Positions 1-5,756 of a stretch of 8,866 bases of DNA are shown piece after piece (position 1 is the stretch's first letter; each line of letters opens with the position of its first letter). The position numbers were made by a program, and so were the translations under genes. The DNA comes from Candidatus Pacearchaeota archaeon (GTDB lineage: Archaea > Nanobdellota > Nanobdellia > Pacearchaeales > GW2011-AR1): assembly GCA_002688335.1 (NCBI GenBank), contig NZCQ01000007.1, positions 17,397-26,262 on the forward strand, in the 5' to 3' direction. Below the pieces are notes generated by a model. The model did no database searches, was not told where the DNA came from, and saw only the letters and a list, made by a program, of their open reading frames with translations.

Positions 1-37
1 TGGTCTTATACAGTGTTTGTTATACGGGCCAATAACA

Positions 38-47
38 GGTGTACACC
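38..47. repeat. 10-bp perfect palindrome upstream of a TATA box
   Basis: GGTGTACACC is a perfect 10-bp palindrome lying a few bases upstream of the likely BRE/TATA element of the gene starting at 83. The position suits an activator or regulator site. It has only one copy in the window, so its role is inference. Confidence 0.35.
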
Positions 48-48
48 C

Positions 49-76
49 AAAAAGCTTATAAACATGAAAGCTTTTT
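49..76. repeat. Inverted repeat spanning the promoter (9-bp arms, 10-base loop)
   Basis: AAAAAGCTT at 49-57 is exactly complementary to AAGCTTTTT at 68-76. The left arm overlaps the TATA region. The right arm ends in a T5 tract followed by more T-rich sequence, so it could equally be a terminator for a gene to the left of the window or an operator controlling the gene at 83. The sequence shows the repeat; both roles are inference. Confidence 0.45.
50..62 (+). promoter_or_regulatory. Archaeal BRE/TATA promoter, leaderless start
   Basis: AAAAGCTTATAAA has a purine-rich BRE-like part followed by a TATA-like core centred near 58. The ATG at 83 lies about 25 bases downstream, where archaeal transcription would start. 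No Shine-Dalgarno sequence precedes the ATG, so the mRNA is probably leaderless. Similar purine-AAGCTT-type promoters precede the genes at 2099 (+) and 5284 (-). Confidence 0.55.
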
Positions 77-82
77 ATTTCT

Positions 83-1117
83 ATGAAAAAGAGATTATTA
101 CTAGATAAGAAAATTGCAGAATGTGTTGGTCTCTGGTTAGCAGAAGGAGATAATAAATCAAGGCTAGAAATAACTTTTACAAATAATTGCTGGGACTTAG
201 TTAATAGTTTTTACAATACTATTGATAATCTGTTTAAAGAATATAAATATAATATCAGAATCTACATTTATTCTAAGGAAGGCTCTGAAGTAAATATGCC
301 TCCTAAAGATTGCGTAAAAAAATACTATACTGATAATAGAGCTAGAAAACCCTATTATATTTTTAGATTAGCATCAGTAGAACTGATTAAAAGATGGAAA
401 GAAATCGTGAAAGAAATAATAAGTAACAATAAATATTATAGGGATGTTCTTCGTGGATTTTTCGCTGGAGAAGGAAATATTAAAGAAGGTTCTCACAATT
501 CTAGGACCCTAAGAATAGCTCAAAAAGACAAAAATAAATTTGTAGAAAATATTTTAGGCTTTCTTAATATAAGAAAATTTTACTTTAGCCCTAATGAGAG
601 AAATTATGTTATCCATGGCAAATGGAATTGGGACATTTTTGCAAAAGGAAAATTAGCCGACCTACATCCAGATAAAAAAGAAAGGTTCTGGAGATCATAT
701 AACAGTTACAAGGAAGAACATTATGAAAATAATTATCTAAGGGACAATATCTTTTCTATACTAAGTTCTCCACATACAACAAAAGAACTTTCAAAAAAGT
801 ATAATAGAAGTTTTGCTAGAATACAAGATGTATTAATAGATCTTAAAAAACGAGATAAAATAAGAGATTTTAGGGTAGGTAGTTTAAATTACTGGACCAA
901 TAATAGCAATCTAATAATAATATCAGGCATCAAGAATAAATACTTATTAATGTTGAAGAATCCTAGAAGAATCTCAGAAATTGCTAAAGAATTTAAAGTA
1001 AACTCTAAATCTTCTTATAGGAGACTTAAAGAACTGGAAAGACTAAACTTAATTACTAGGAGAGAAGATAAAAGATGGATAAGAAAGAGAATGGAGAAGA
1101 AAATAATTGTGATTTAA
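83..1117 (+). CDS. LAGLIDADG endonuclease-like protein with C-terminal winged-helix region
   Basis: A 344-residue free-standing protein of the LAGLIDADG homing endonuclease superfamily. Two motif copies are visible: VGLWLAEGD at 15-23 and LRGFFAGEG at 123-131. Their acidic residues, E21 and E130, sit where the metal-binding acids belong, so both half-sites look intact. Beyond about residue 220 there are two stretches resembling winged helices, about 221-272 and 283-330; the second has the form SEIAKEF...SYRRLKELERLNLI. No intein or intron context is visible, so this is a stand-alone enzyme or a domesticated DNA-binding regulator; bacterial WhiA also pairs a LAGLIDADG fold with an HTH. The ATG follows a TATA box by 25 bases, suggesting leaderless translation. 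The last 43 bases overlap rnhB, implying co-transcription. The family is confident; the function is not. Confidence 0.8.
   Translation: MKKRLLLDKKIAECVGLWLAEGDNKSRLEITFTNNCWDLVNSFYNTIDNLFKEYKYNIRIYIYSKEGSEVNMPPKDCVKKYYTDNRARKPYYIFRLASVELIKRWKEIVKEIISNNKYYRDVLRGFFAGEGNIKEGSHNSRTLRIAQKDKNKFVENILGFLNIRKFYFSPNERNYVIHGKWNWDIFAKGKLADLHPDKKERFWRSYNSYKEEHYENNYLRDNIFSILSSPHTTKELSKKYNRSFARIQDVLIDLKKRDKIRDFRVGSLNYWTNNSNLIIISGIKNKYLLMLKNPRRISEIAKEFKVNSKSSYRRLKELERLNLITRREDKRWIRKRMEKKIIVI
1058..1067 (+). promoter_or_regulatory. Shine-Dalgarno region inside the upstream gene
   Basis: AGGAGAGAAG lies 7-16 bases before the ATG at 1075, inside the coding region of the preceding gene. It supports 1075 as the rnhB start and translation from a shared mRNA. 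Confidence 0.5.
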
Positions 1118-1779
1118 TCTTAGGCTTGGATGATGCTGGCAGAGGCCCAATAATAGGAGCAATGGCGTTAGCTGGATGTCTAATAACAAAAGAAGTAGAA
1201 AAATACCTTAAAGATTTGGGCGTTAAAGATTCTAAATTATTAACTCCCAAGAAAAGAGAAGAAATTGTTGAGAAAATTAGAAAAGGTGTTAGTAATTATA
1301 CCGTTATCCTAACTCATCCCAATGAGATAGATGAAAAAATAAACACTGGAACTAATCTCAATAAAATAGAAGCTATAAAAGCTGCTCATATAATAAATAA
1401 ATTAACAAGGGGGATAAAAGAAAAGATTAAGGTTATTATTGACTGTCCTTCACCAAATAGAGAAGCATGGAAAAAGGATGTTTTAGAAAATATTGAAAAT
1501 CCTGACAATTTACTTATTTTCTGTGAACATAAAGCCGATAGCAGGTTCATATCTGTTGCAGCAGCATCAATACTTGCAAAATCAGAGAGAGAAAAAGATG
1601 TAAGTAAGATAAAAGAAAGGATAAACAAAGATTTTGGTTCTGGGTACCCTAGTGATCCCCAAACAAAGAAGTTCGTAGAAAAAAATTGGAACAAATATCC
1701 CGAAATCTTTAGAAAAACCTGGAGCACATACAAAAATGCTGCCAAAGCGGCAACAGAGAAGCAAAAGAAGTTGTTTTAA
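1075..1779 (+). CDS. rnhB: Ribonuclease HII
   Basis: A 234-residue archaeal RNase HII, which cuts the RNA strand of RNA/DNA hybrids and removes single ribonucleotides from DNA. Visible family motifs are GLDDAGRGPIIG at 17-28, KDSKLLTPKKRE at 51-62, IIDCPSPN at 121-128 (D123), EHKADSRF at 151-158 (D155) followed by VAAASILAKSERE, and GSGYPSDPQT at 188-197. The four metal-binding positions would be D19, D20, D123 and D155. The second is normally glutamate (DEAGRGP), so this is a conservative E-to-D change at an active-site residue. The last residues, QKKLF, faintly resemble a PCNA-interacting peptide, but this is too short to claim. The start overlaps the upstream gene by 43 bases; the glycine-rich catalytic strand begins near residue 14, so a later start would damage the fold. 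Confidence 0.95.
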   Translation: MDKKENGEENNCDLILGLDDAGRGPIIGAMALAGCLITKEVEKYLKDLGVKDSKLLTPKKREEIVEKIRKGVSNYTVILTHPNEIDEKINTGTNLNKIEAIKAAHIINKLTRGIKEKIKVIIDCPSPNREAWKKDVLENIENPDNLLIFCEHKADSRFISVAAASILAKSEREKDVSKIKERINKDFGSGYPSDPQTKKFVEKNWNKYPEIFRKTWSTYKNAAKAATEKQKKLF

Positions 1780-1793
1780 CAAAATACAGTGTG

Positions 1794-1822
1794 CTCCCCA
1801 CAGACATATGTCCGTAGGGGAG
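1794..1822. repeat. Imperfect hairpin after rnhB, first copy of the GACATATGTC element
   Basis: CTCCCC at 1794-1799 pairs with GGGGAG at 1817-1822. Inside these arms, AC pairs with GT, with one mismatch and one bulged base, around the palindrome GACATATGTC at 1803-1812. A T-rich stretch (1829-1842) follows, so the structure could end or process the rnhB transcript. The segment 1803-1819 recurs at 2023-2039. Confidence 0.55.
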
Positions 1823-2018
1823 AAAAACTCTTTATTTTTAATTAGAAAATTAAGGAAAACAAGTTTAACCTCAATTTTCCCTAGATACTAGTAACCTATT
1901 ATTTTAAGACATTAGGATACTCTCTCATATCGTGGATGATTTATTAGATATCAGAAAGGATATAAATTTTGGGTTAACATCAGTTTCCTAAAATTATGTG
2001 TAAATGAACTATTTTAAG

Positions 2019-2044
2019 GTAGGACATATGTCTCTAGGGCCTAC
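2019..2044. repeat. Second copy of the GACATATGTC element
   Basis: GACATATGTC at 2023-2032 is followed by two variable bases and TAGGG, matching 15 of 17 positions in the copy at 1803-1819. It is framed by GTAGG (2019-2023) and CCTAC (2040-2044), a different outer arm from the first copy. It lies about 30 bases upstream of the TATA box for the gene at 2099, a plausible regulator site. Confidence 0.5.
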
Positions 2045-2060
2045 ATTTTAACAAAATATA

Positions 2061-2075
2061 GAAAGGCTTAAATAA
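2061..2075 (+). promoter_or_regulatory. Archaeal BRE/TATA promoter, leaderless start
   Basis: GAAAGGCTTAAATAA combines a purine-rich BRE-like part and a TATA-like core centred near 2070. The ATG at 2099 is about 28 bases downstream and has no Shine-Dalgarno sequence, so the transcript probably begins at or next to the start codon. Confidence 0.55.
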
Positions 2076-2098
2076 GTACTAAAGTTACACAAACCAAT

Positions 2099-2788
2099 AT
2101 GAAAATATCGAGAAAGCCCGGAGTAGCAGCCGGATTAGTTCTAGCGACATTAGGGAGTTATCTGGGCCCTGATGAAACTAAAATTTACCAAAATATTGAT
2201 AACACCGGAACAGAAACTAAAGCTGTATTAGACGATATCCTAAAATATGAAGAATTGAGAGAGAGTTTAGTAGAGATAGATTCTATATTAAAAGATTATA
2301 AGATGTTCAATGAAGGTTTATTCGACAGACTAGAAGATCGATACAAAACATTGCTAGATAAGATTGAGAATTCTGAAGAGGTCGATGACGAAACAAAAAT
2401 CAAACTTAAAGAGTTATATAATGTATATAAAACTTCAATAAATGAAATAGCTCAGATCAAAAATAGAGGACCAACAAGCGATCTTGAAAAAAAGGCAGGT
2501 AACCAAGATAATGAAAGAAATGATGATTACACAAAAATGAGCAAAGACGAGGATAGTCCTAACAGGTTAGCAGAAATAAGAGAGCGTTTGCAAGAATATA
2601 GAGATACTGTAAAAGAATTCCTTGAAAAATTGAAGAAAAAATATGATGAAATGGCTGGAAAGGAAGACGACGCAGATGACGATAAAGATGATAAAATGAA
2701 GAAGGAAGATGATGAAAAAGATGGGGATTGGAATCCAGACAAATGGTGGGTTGATTGGATAAACAAAATTAGAAAGATTAAAAAATAA
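2099..2788 (+). CDS. Signal-anchored acidic coiled-coil protein sharing a motif with the 473-residue protein
   Basis: A 229-residue protein I do not recognise. It has a short basic N-terminus (K2, R5, K6) and a hydrophobic stretch at about 8-23, consistent with a signal peptide or membrane anchor. Charged, probably helical coiled-coil sequence follows at about 40-125 and 155-187, then an Asp/Lys-rich linker at 188-210 and a tryptophan-rich end (W211, W216, W217, W220). The last 13 residues, WVDWINKIRKIKK, match WADWINRLRGIKK at 171-183 of the protein encoded on the opposite strand at 3863-5284 (9 of 13 identical). Weaker similarity exists upstream, EG..DRLEDRY here against EGG..ERL..DRY there. 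The two are probably diverged relatives with related roles at the membrane. Its own TATA box gives a likely leaderless mRNA, and it converges on the neighbouring operon. Confidence 0.8.
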   Translation: MKISRKPGVAAGLVLATLGSYLGPDETKIYQNIDNTGTETKAVLDDILKYEELRESLVEIDSILKDYKMFNEGLFDRLEDRYKTLLDKIENSEEVDDETKIKLKELYNVYKTSINEIAQIKNRGPTSDLEKKAGNQDNERNDDYTKMSKDEDSPNRLAEIRERLQEYRDTVKEFLEKLKKKYDEMAGKEDDADDDKDDKMKKEDDEKDGDWNPDKWWVDWINKIRKIKK

Positions 2789-2815
2789 AACTTCTAATCA
2801 CCAAAATTAATCTCT

Positions 2816-2836
2816 AATAAAACTTGAGTAGTCAAG
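2816..2836 (-). terminator. Hairpin plus T-tract ending the minus-strand operon
   Basis: Read on the minus strand, CTTGA, a four-base loop CTAC, TCAAG and then TTTTATT form a small hairpin with a T-tract. The stem includes the TGA stop codon of the 211-residue gene. Only 43 bases separate the two converging genes. T-tracts are the known core signal in archaeal termination; the hairpin's role is inferred. Confidence 0.4.
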
Positions 2837-3467
2837 CTGCCTTACGTCCTTCATCATAATACCTTGGATCCCTAGTCTCGCGCCTAGGAAGAACCCTTCT
2901 TCTATCTTCCCTCATTTCTCTTACAAACTCAGATTTTGTATAGTCTAGAAGATTTTTGTGTTGAGCTTTCTTAAATCTCCTTCCACTTAAATAAATATCT
3001 AACAATCCTATAGGAGGTATAAACCTTCCTGCAAGCTTATACAATCCAGACCAAAATCCTATCTTTGCTTTATGACCTTCAATTTGTTCTTTTCTAGAAG
3101 CTCCTTCAACCACATCAGCTCCAGCTCCTGAAAGCACACCCAAGGTAGCAGGATACAAATAATGAGTTGTCAATTCAAGACCATTAGCAAGCTGATCATA
3201 AGCCATCCATCCACCAAGCCCCAATCCAGCTAAAGCTCCAATTCTCAATAAAGTAGGCAAATATCTCCCAAGAAAGCCCCTCTTATTATCTTGACCTCTC
3301 TTAAGATCATAGGCTTTATCCAATGAATTTCTAAGTATGTCTTTTCTTGTTTCGTATTCATCAGAACCCAAATCTTGAAAGTATCTTCCAACAGTCTCAT
3401 CTTTAACCAAACCTTCAAGGTTATTCTCAACAAATCCTTCTCTCGTATTATTTTTATCCCAAAACAT
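2832..3467 (-). CDS. Glycine-rich membrane protein, unknown function
   Basis: A 211-residue protein without a recognised family. The first 65 residues are hydrophilic and charged. Then come probable membrane segments at about 69-90 (leucine/glycine-rich), 100-120 and 138-161, the last containing FIPPIGLLDIYL. A strongly basic/acidic C-terminal tail from 162 contains RRFKK and several RR or RRR groups, which would favour the cytoplasm. It is the third gene of a minus-strand operon, 18 bases after the CBS-domain gene. AGGGGAT about six bases before its ATG is a good Shine-Dalgarno sequence and supports this start. Context suggests it works at the membrane with the other two products; that is inference. 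Confidence 0.75.
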   Translation of the reverse strand: MFWDKNNTREGFVENNLEGLVKDETVGRYFQDLGSDEYETRKDILRNSLDKAYDLKRGQDNKRGFLGRYLPTLLRIGALAGLGLGGWMAYDQLANGLELTTHYLYPATLGVLSGAGADVVEGASRKEQIEGHKAKIGFWSGLYKLAGRFIPPIGLLDIYLSGRRFKKAQHKNLLDYTKSEFVREMREDRRRVLPRRETRDPRYYDEGRKAA

Positions 3468-3485
3468 TTTTATCCCCTATGGAGT

Positions 3486-3866
3486 TTAATTTTTATAATG
3501 AGTAATTTTTCTCAGAAGTTCATCAATAGTAACCATTCCAATCAACTTTCCATCGCTAGTAACTGGACAAGTTACAATCTCTTTTTCCATGCATTCTCTG
3601 TACGCCTTACTCTCATCTTCTTCCTCATCAAAAGATTGAACAGGGCTAGTCATAACATCCTTAGCAGTAATCCCATTAGGGTCTTTTCCCTCAGCAACAA
3701 TCCTATTATTAATATCCAAAATAGAAACAACCCCTACCGGTTTACCTTCATCATCCACAATATAGATGTAACGTATCAAATTTTCTCTCAATTTCTTAGC
3801 TACTTCTACAATAGATTCTGTATCCTTACAAGGATTTGCCTCAATCATCGTACAATCTTTAATCAT
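3486..3866 (-). CDS. Two-CBS-domain protein
   Basis: A 126-residue protein made almost entirely of a tandem CBS pair (Bateman module), a fold that usually binds adenine nucleotides or S-adenosylmethionine and regulates a partner. The first repeat is about residues 5-59, ending in GVVSILDINNRI at 45-56. The second is about 70-122, starting VMTSPVQSF and ending GMVTIDELLRKI at 110-121. An acidic insert (EEEDES) lies early in the second repeat. No catalytic or DNA-binding domain is attached, so it likely acts on another protein, perhaps one of its operon partners. Its ATG overlaps the stop of the upstream 473-residue gene as ATGA, a translational-coupling arrangement, with a GGGAGA ribosome site just upstream. 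The ligand cannot be predicted. Confidence 0.9.
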   Translation of the reverse strand: MIKDCTMIEANPCKDTESIVEVAKKLRENLIRYIYIVDDEGKPVGVVSILDINNRIVAEGKDPNGITAKDVMTSPVQSFDEEEDESKAYRECMEKEIVTCPVTSDGKLIGMVTIDELLRKITHYKN

Positions 3867-5284
3867 TCTACATCTCCCTCAGGAACATCAATATTATCCC
3901 CTTTATAAGTGTTTAGTTCATCTTCAAGGCCTGCAATTCTAGCATCTTTAGCTTGACCTTCCCTTCTTAAATCACCATTTTCATCAGTTAATGCAACTAT
4001 TCTCTTTCTAGACGACCTTTTGTCTAAATTAGTACTAGCCACATATGTAAGACCAACACCGGCCACTAATCCAACAACACCACACGCCTCATGAGCAATA
4101 GATTTACCGGCTTGTACAACATCAATAACACTGTCTGTAAATGCTCTAAACTGAGGATAAATAGTGGTATCAAACTCCACTCCTGCAGCCTCTAAATCAT
4201 CAGCCACTTTCTCCATGTTATCATGCATCCGATCTACTTTTTCCTTCAATTCTTCAATCTCTCGATTATCATTCCTTTCATAAATAGCAATTATCTTATC
4301 TCTATCAAGGTTATCAGCATTATCAACAAGATTCAAGTGAACTCTCTTAAGAACATCCAAATTTAATCTGGCCCTATCTCCCAAATCTCCAATAAGGTCT
4401 GAGAGCTCTATACTAGTTATATAACTAGTATTAGTATCTATAAGATAGTCTGCCAATAGTTCTCCGCTAGGATCTACCTCTATTATCTTTTGCAAGCCTT
4501 TTAACCATTCTCGTTCTTCCCTAATTAACTTCTTATCACTAGATAAATAATCCTCAATTTTCTCAGCAACTTCATCTTGGACTTCATCTATACATTCCCG
4601 TATATCGTCCATAGATCCCTTGGCTAGCAATTTAAGCCTATCTTCAGTCTTATAACTTAAAACCAATTCTTCTAAGATATCTATTCTTCCCTCATAGTGC
4701 TTGATAGTTTCCTCATATGCCTCCGAAGGACTTGTCTTTTTAATTCCTCTCAATCTATTTATCCAGTCGGCCCATCTCTGATCTGTCTTCTGAACAGATT
4801 CTGGAAGATCCTTCTTCATTCTATCTTCAGAAAATTCAAATGATCTTTTCAATATCTGATTTTTTACAAGTTGATATCTATCGCCCAACTTAACAAGTCT
4901 CTCCTTCAACCCCCCCCCTTCAAGATACTTCTCATAATTATTCAGAACATCATGCAATTCAAGAAAGAATTCCCTATCTGCAAATTGCATATCTTCAAAA
5001 TATTGCCCAATAGCCACTACATGTTCTTCTTTCCTGCCCACATAATCTCTAAGATCATCTATAGCTACATGCAACCCATTATCAGCAGCCCCCGTAAAGG
5101 CGGCAGCAGTGGCCTCAGTTAGTTCAGCTCCCTGATCAATAACTCTTTCTAAGGAATCTCCAGTAAACGCACTTCCTACCCATTTCCCTCCTTGATATCC
5201 TCCATAAGCCATGCCACCATAAACAGCAACCTTGGCTACTTTTTTCGTAGAGCCTACCAAAAAATCCCTTCTATTTATTATCAT
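3863..5284 (-). CDS. Membrane-anchored coiled-coil protein with twin-arginine-like N-terminus
   Basis: A 473-residue protein I cannot assign to a family. It begins with NRRDFLVG (4-11), close to the Tat signal motif S/T-R-R-x-F-L-K, followed by a glycine-rich weakly hydrophobic stretch at about 17-40. Most of 75-380 is charged and predicted helical, with likely coiled coil at 190-260 and 335-370. A hydrophobic segment at about 401-417 (GVVGLVAGVGLTYVA) is followed by DKRSSRKR, consistent with a membrane segment with a positive inside face. A last helix lies at about 436-460. Residues 171-183 (WADWINRLRGIKK) match the end of the 229-residue protein at 2099-2788. G123-G125 are encoded by a run of nine G. 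It is first in an operon with the CBS and 211-residue genes and has a TATA box about 33 bases upstream. Whether Tat export is used is unproven; the organism may lack it. Confidence 0.8.
   Translation of the reverse strand: MIINRRDFLVGSTKKVAKVAVYGGMAYGGYQGGKWVGSAFTGDSLERVIDQGAELTEATAAAFTGAADNGLHVAIDDLRDYVGRKEEHVVAIGQYFEDMQFADREFFLELHDVLNNYEKYLEGGGLKERLVKLGDRYQLVKNQILKRSFEFSEDRMKKDLPESVQKTDQRWADWINRLRGIKKTSPSEAYEETIKHYEGRIDILEELVLSYKTEDRLKLLAKGSMDDIRECIDEVQDEVAEKIEDYLSSDKKLIREEREWLKGLQKIIEVDPSGELLADYLIDTNTSYITSIELSDLIGDLGDRARLNLDVLKRVHLNLVDNADNLDRDKIIAIYERNDNREIEELKEKVDRMHDNMEKVADDLEAAGVEFDTTIYPQFRAFTDSVIDVVQAGKSIAHEACGVVGLVAGVGLTYVASTNLDKRSSRKRIVALTDENGDLRREGQAKDARIAGLEDELNTYKGDNIDVPEGDVE
4910..4918 (-). 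repeat. Homopolymer run of nine G (coding strand)
   Basis: Nine C on the plus strand encode three consecutive GGG glycine codons (residues 123-125) of the 473-residue protein. Such a run stands out in AT-rich DNA. The frame is continuous on both sides, so the present length is the in-frame one. It could be a slippage site or an assembly-sensitive spot. Confidence 0.9.
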
Positions 5285-5312
5285 TTTATCTTTATTTTCA
5301 AAAGCATAATTA

Positions 5313-5328
5313 GTATTTAAAGCTTTCC
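5313..5328 (-). promoter_or_regulatory. Archaeal BRE/TATA promoter of the minus-strand operon
   Basis: On the minus strand, GGAAAGCTTTAAATAC gives a BRE-like purine run and a TATA core centred near 5317. Transcription would start near 5291, leaving about seven bases before the ATG at 5284. It lies about 110 bases from, and points away from, the promoter of the toxin-antitoxin operon. Confidence 0.55.
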
Positions 5329-5425
5329 GTATGTAACTACTTAGTGGTTAATACACTTATTATTTCATCTACCTCAACCTTCAAGACCTTTCCTACAACA
5401 ATCTCTATTTCTAACCACACAAACA

Positions 5426-5434
5426 CTTATATAG
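5426..5434 (+). promoter_or_regulatory. TATA box of the toxin-antitoxin operon
   Basis: CTTATATAG is centred near 5430, putting the likely transcription start near 5456 and leaving a leader of about 14 bases before the ATG at 5470. The predicted start falls at the edge of the palindrome at 5442-5455. Confidence 0.5.
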
Positions 5435-5441
5435 TATCAGT

Positions 5442-5455
5442 TGATAATATTATCA
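5442..5455. promoter_or_regulatory. 14-bp perfect palindrome, candidate operator for the toxin-antitoxin operon
   Basis: TGATAATATTATCA is a perfect 14-bp palindrome between the TATA box and the ATG at 5470. It covers roughly positions -15 to -1 relative to the predicted transcription start. A protein bound here would block initiation, and the first gene encodes a winged-helix-like protein. Autorepression by antitoxin is the usual scheme in type II systems; for this site it is inference. Confidence 0.45.
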
Positions 5456-5469
5456 GATAATTAATTATA

Positions 5470-5751
5470 ATGGAACAGAAATCTACATTTAACATAAACA
5501 ACATAATAACAAGAGATCCTAGACTTAACACTGTTATCATGGTTGAGCAATTTATCAAAGAAAATAGTGGAGAGTTTAAGAAAACAGAGTTATTTAACAA
5601 ATTACCAAAGAAGATTATGTGGGGAACTTTTAATGTTATTTTGGAATATTTATATAAGAATAATAAGATATTAATAGATAATGAAGGATATATTATATAC
5701 ACCTGGAATCCCAAATTAATAGAAAGGTTGAAGAATAGAAAAAGATATTAG
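5470..5751 (+). CDS. Winged-helix-like antitoxin
   Basis: A 93-residue protein resembling the small archaeal proteins encoded just before RelE/ParE-like toxins. The conserved-looking start of the domain is RDPRLNTVIMVEQFIKE at 15-31. It is followed by helix-turn-helix-like sequence at about 37-63 (KTELFNKLPKKIMWGTFNVI, then LEYLYKN) and a wing at about 66-79 (KILIDNEGYIIYTW). It would bind both DNA and the toxin. It is separated from the toxin gene by only five bases, with antitoxin first as in most type II modules. A 14-bp palindrome at the predicted transcription start is a likely target. The assignment rests on recalled family resemblance and position rather than a decisive motif. Confidence 0.65.
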   Translation: MEQKSTFNINNIITRDPRLNTVIMVEQFIKENSGEFKKTELFNKLPKKIMWGTFNVILEYLYKNNKILIDNEGYIIYTWNPKLIERLKNRKRY

Positions 5752-5756
5752 TATTT

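Larger units (their letters stand above)
1780..2098. other. 319-base intergenic region with repeated palindromic element
   Basis: No convincing protein gene, tRNA or C/D-box RNA is seen here. It holds the end of the rnhB transcript, two copies of a GACATATGTC-centred element (1803-1819 and 2023-2039), several short A/T-rich inverted repeats around 1838-1880, and the promoter of the gene at 2099. An unrecognised small RNA cannot be excluded. Confidence 0.6.

Noticed and set aside
8..1792. ATACAGTGT repeated at 8-16 and 1784-1792, flanking the endonuclease and rnhB genes
   Set aside because: Considered as a target-site duplication of an inserted element. Nine bases is weak in a window this long, there are no terminal inverted repeats, and rnhB is a housekeeping gene.
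1808..1891. 27-codon plus-strand frame beginning inside the GACATATGTC palindrome
   Set aside because: The matching frame at the second copy stops after seven codons, so the shared sequence is not kept as protein. It has no ribosome site.
1780..2098. Possible tRNA, C/D-box RNA or CRISPR repeat in the intergenic region
   Set aside because: No T-loop GTTCGAAT-like signature, no convincing C and D boxes, and only two spaced copies of the repeat without spacer regularity.
3375..3908. 177-codon plus-strand frame opposite the CBS and 211-residue genes
   Set aside because: The minus strand holds a clear two-CBS protein here; the plus frame has no family resemblance and low-complexity Asn/Ser/Phe composition.
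5337..5426. Small minus-strand reading frame of 29 codons starting GTG between the divergent promoters
   Set aside because: It starts right after a stop, has no ribosome site or own promoter, and its start overlaps the TATA box of the opposite operon. The composition looks protein-like, but it is too short to support.
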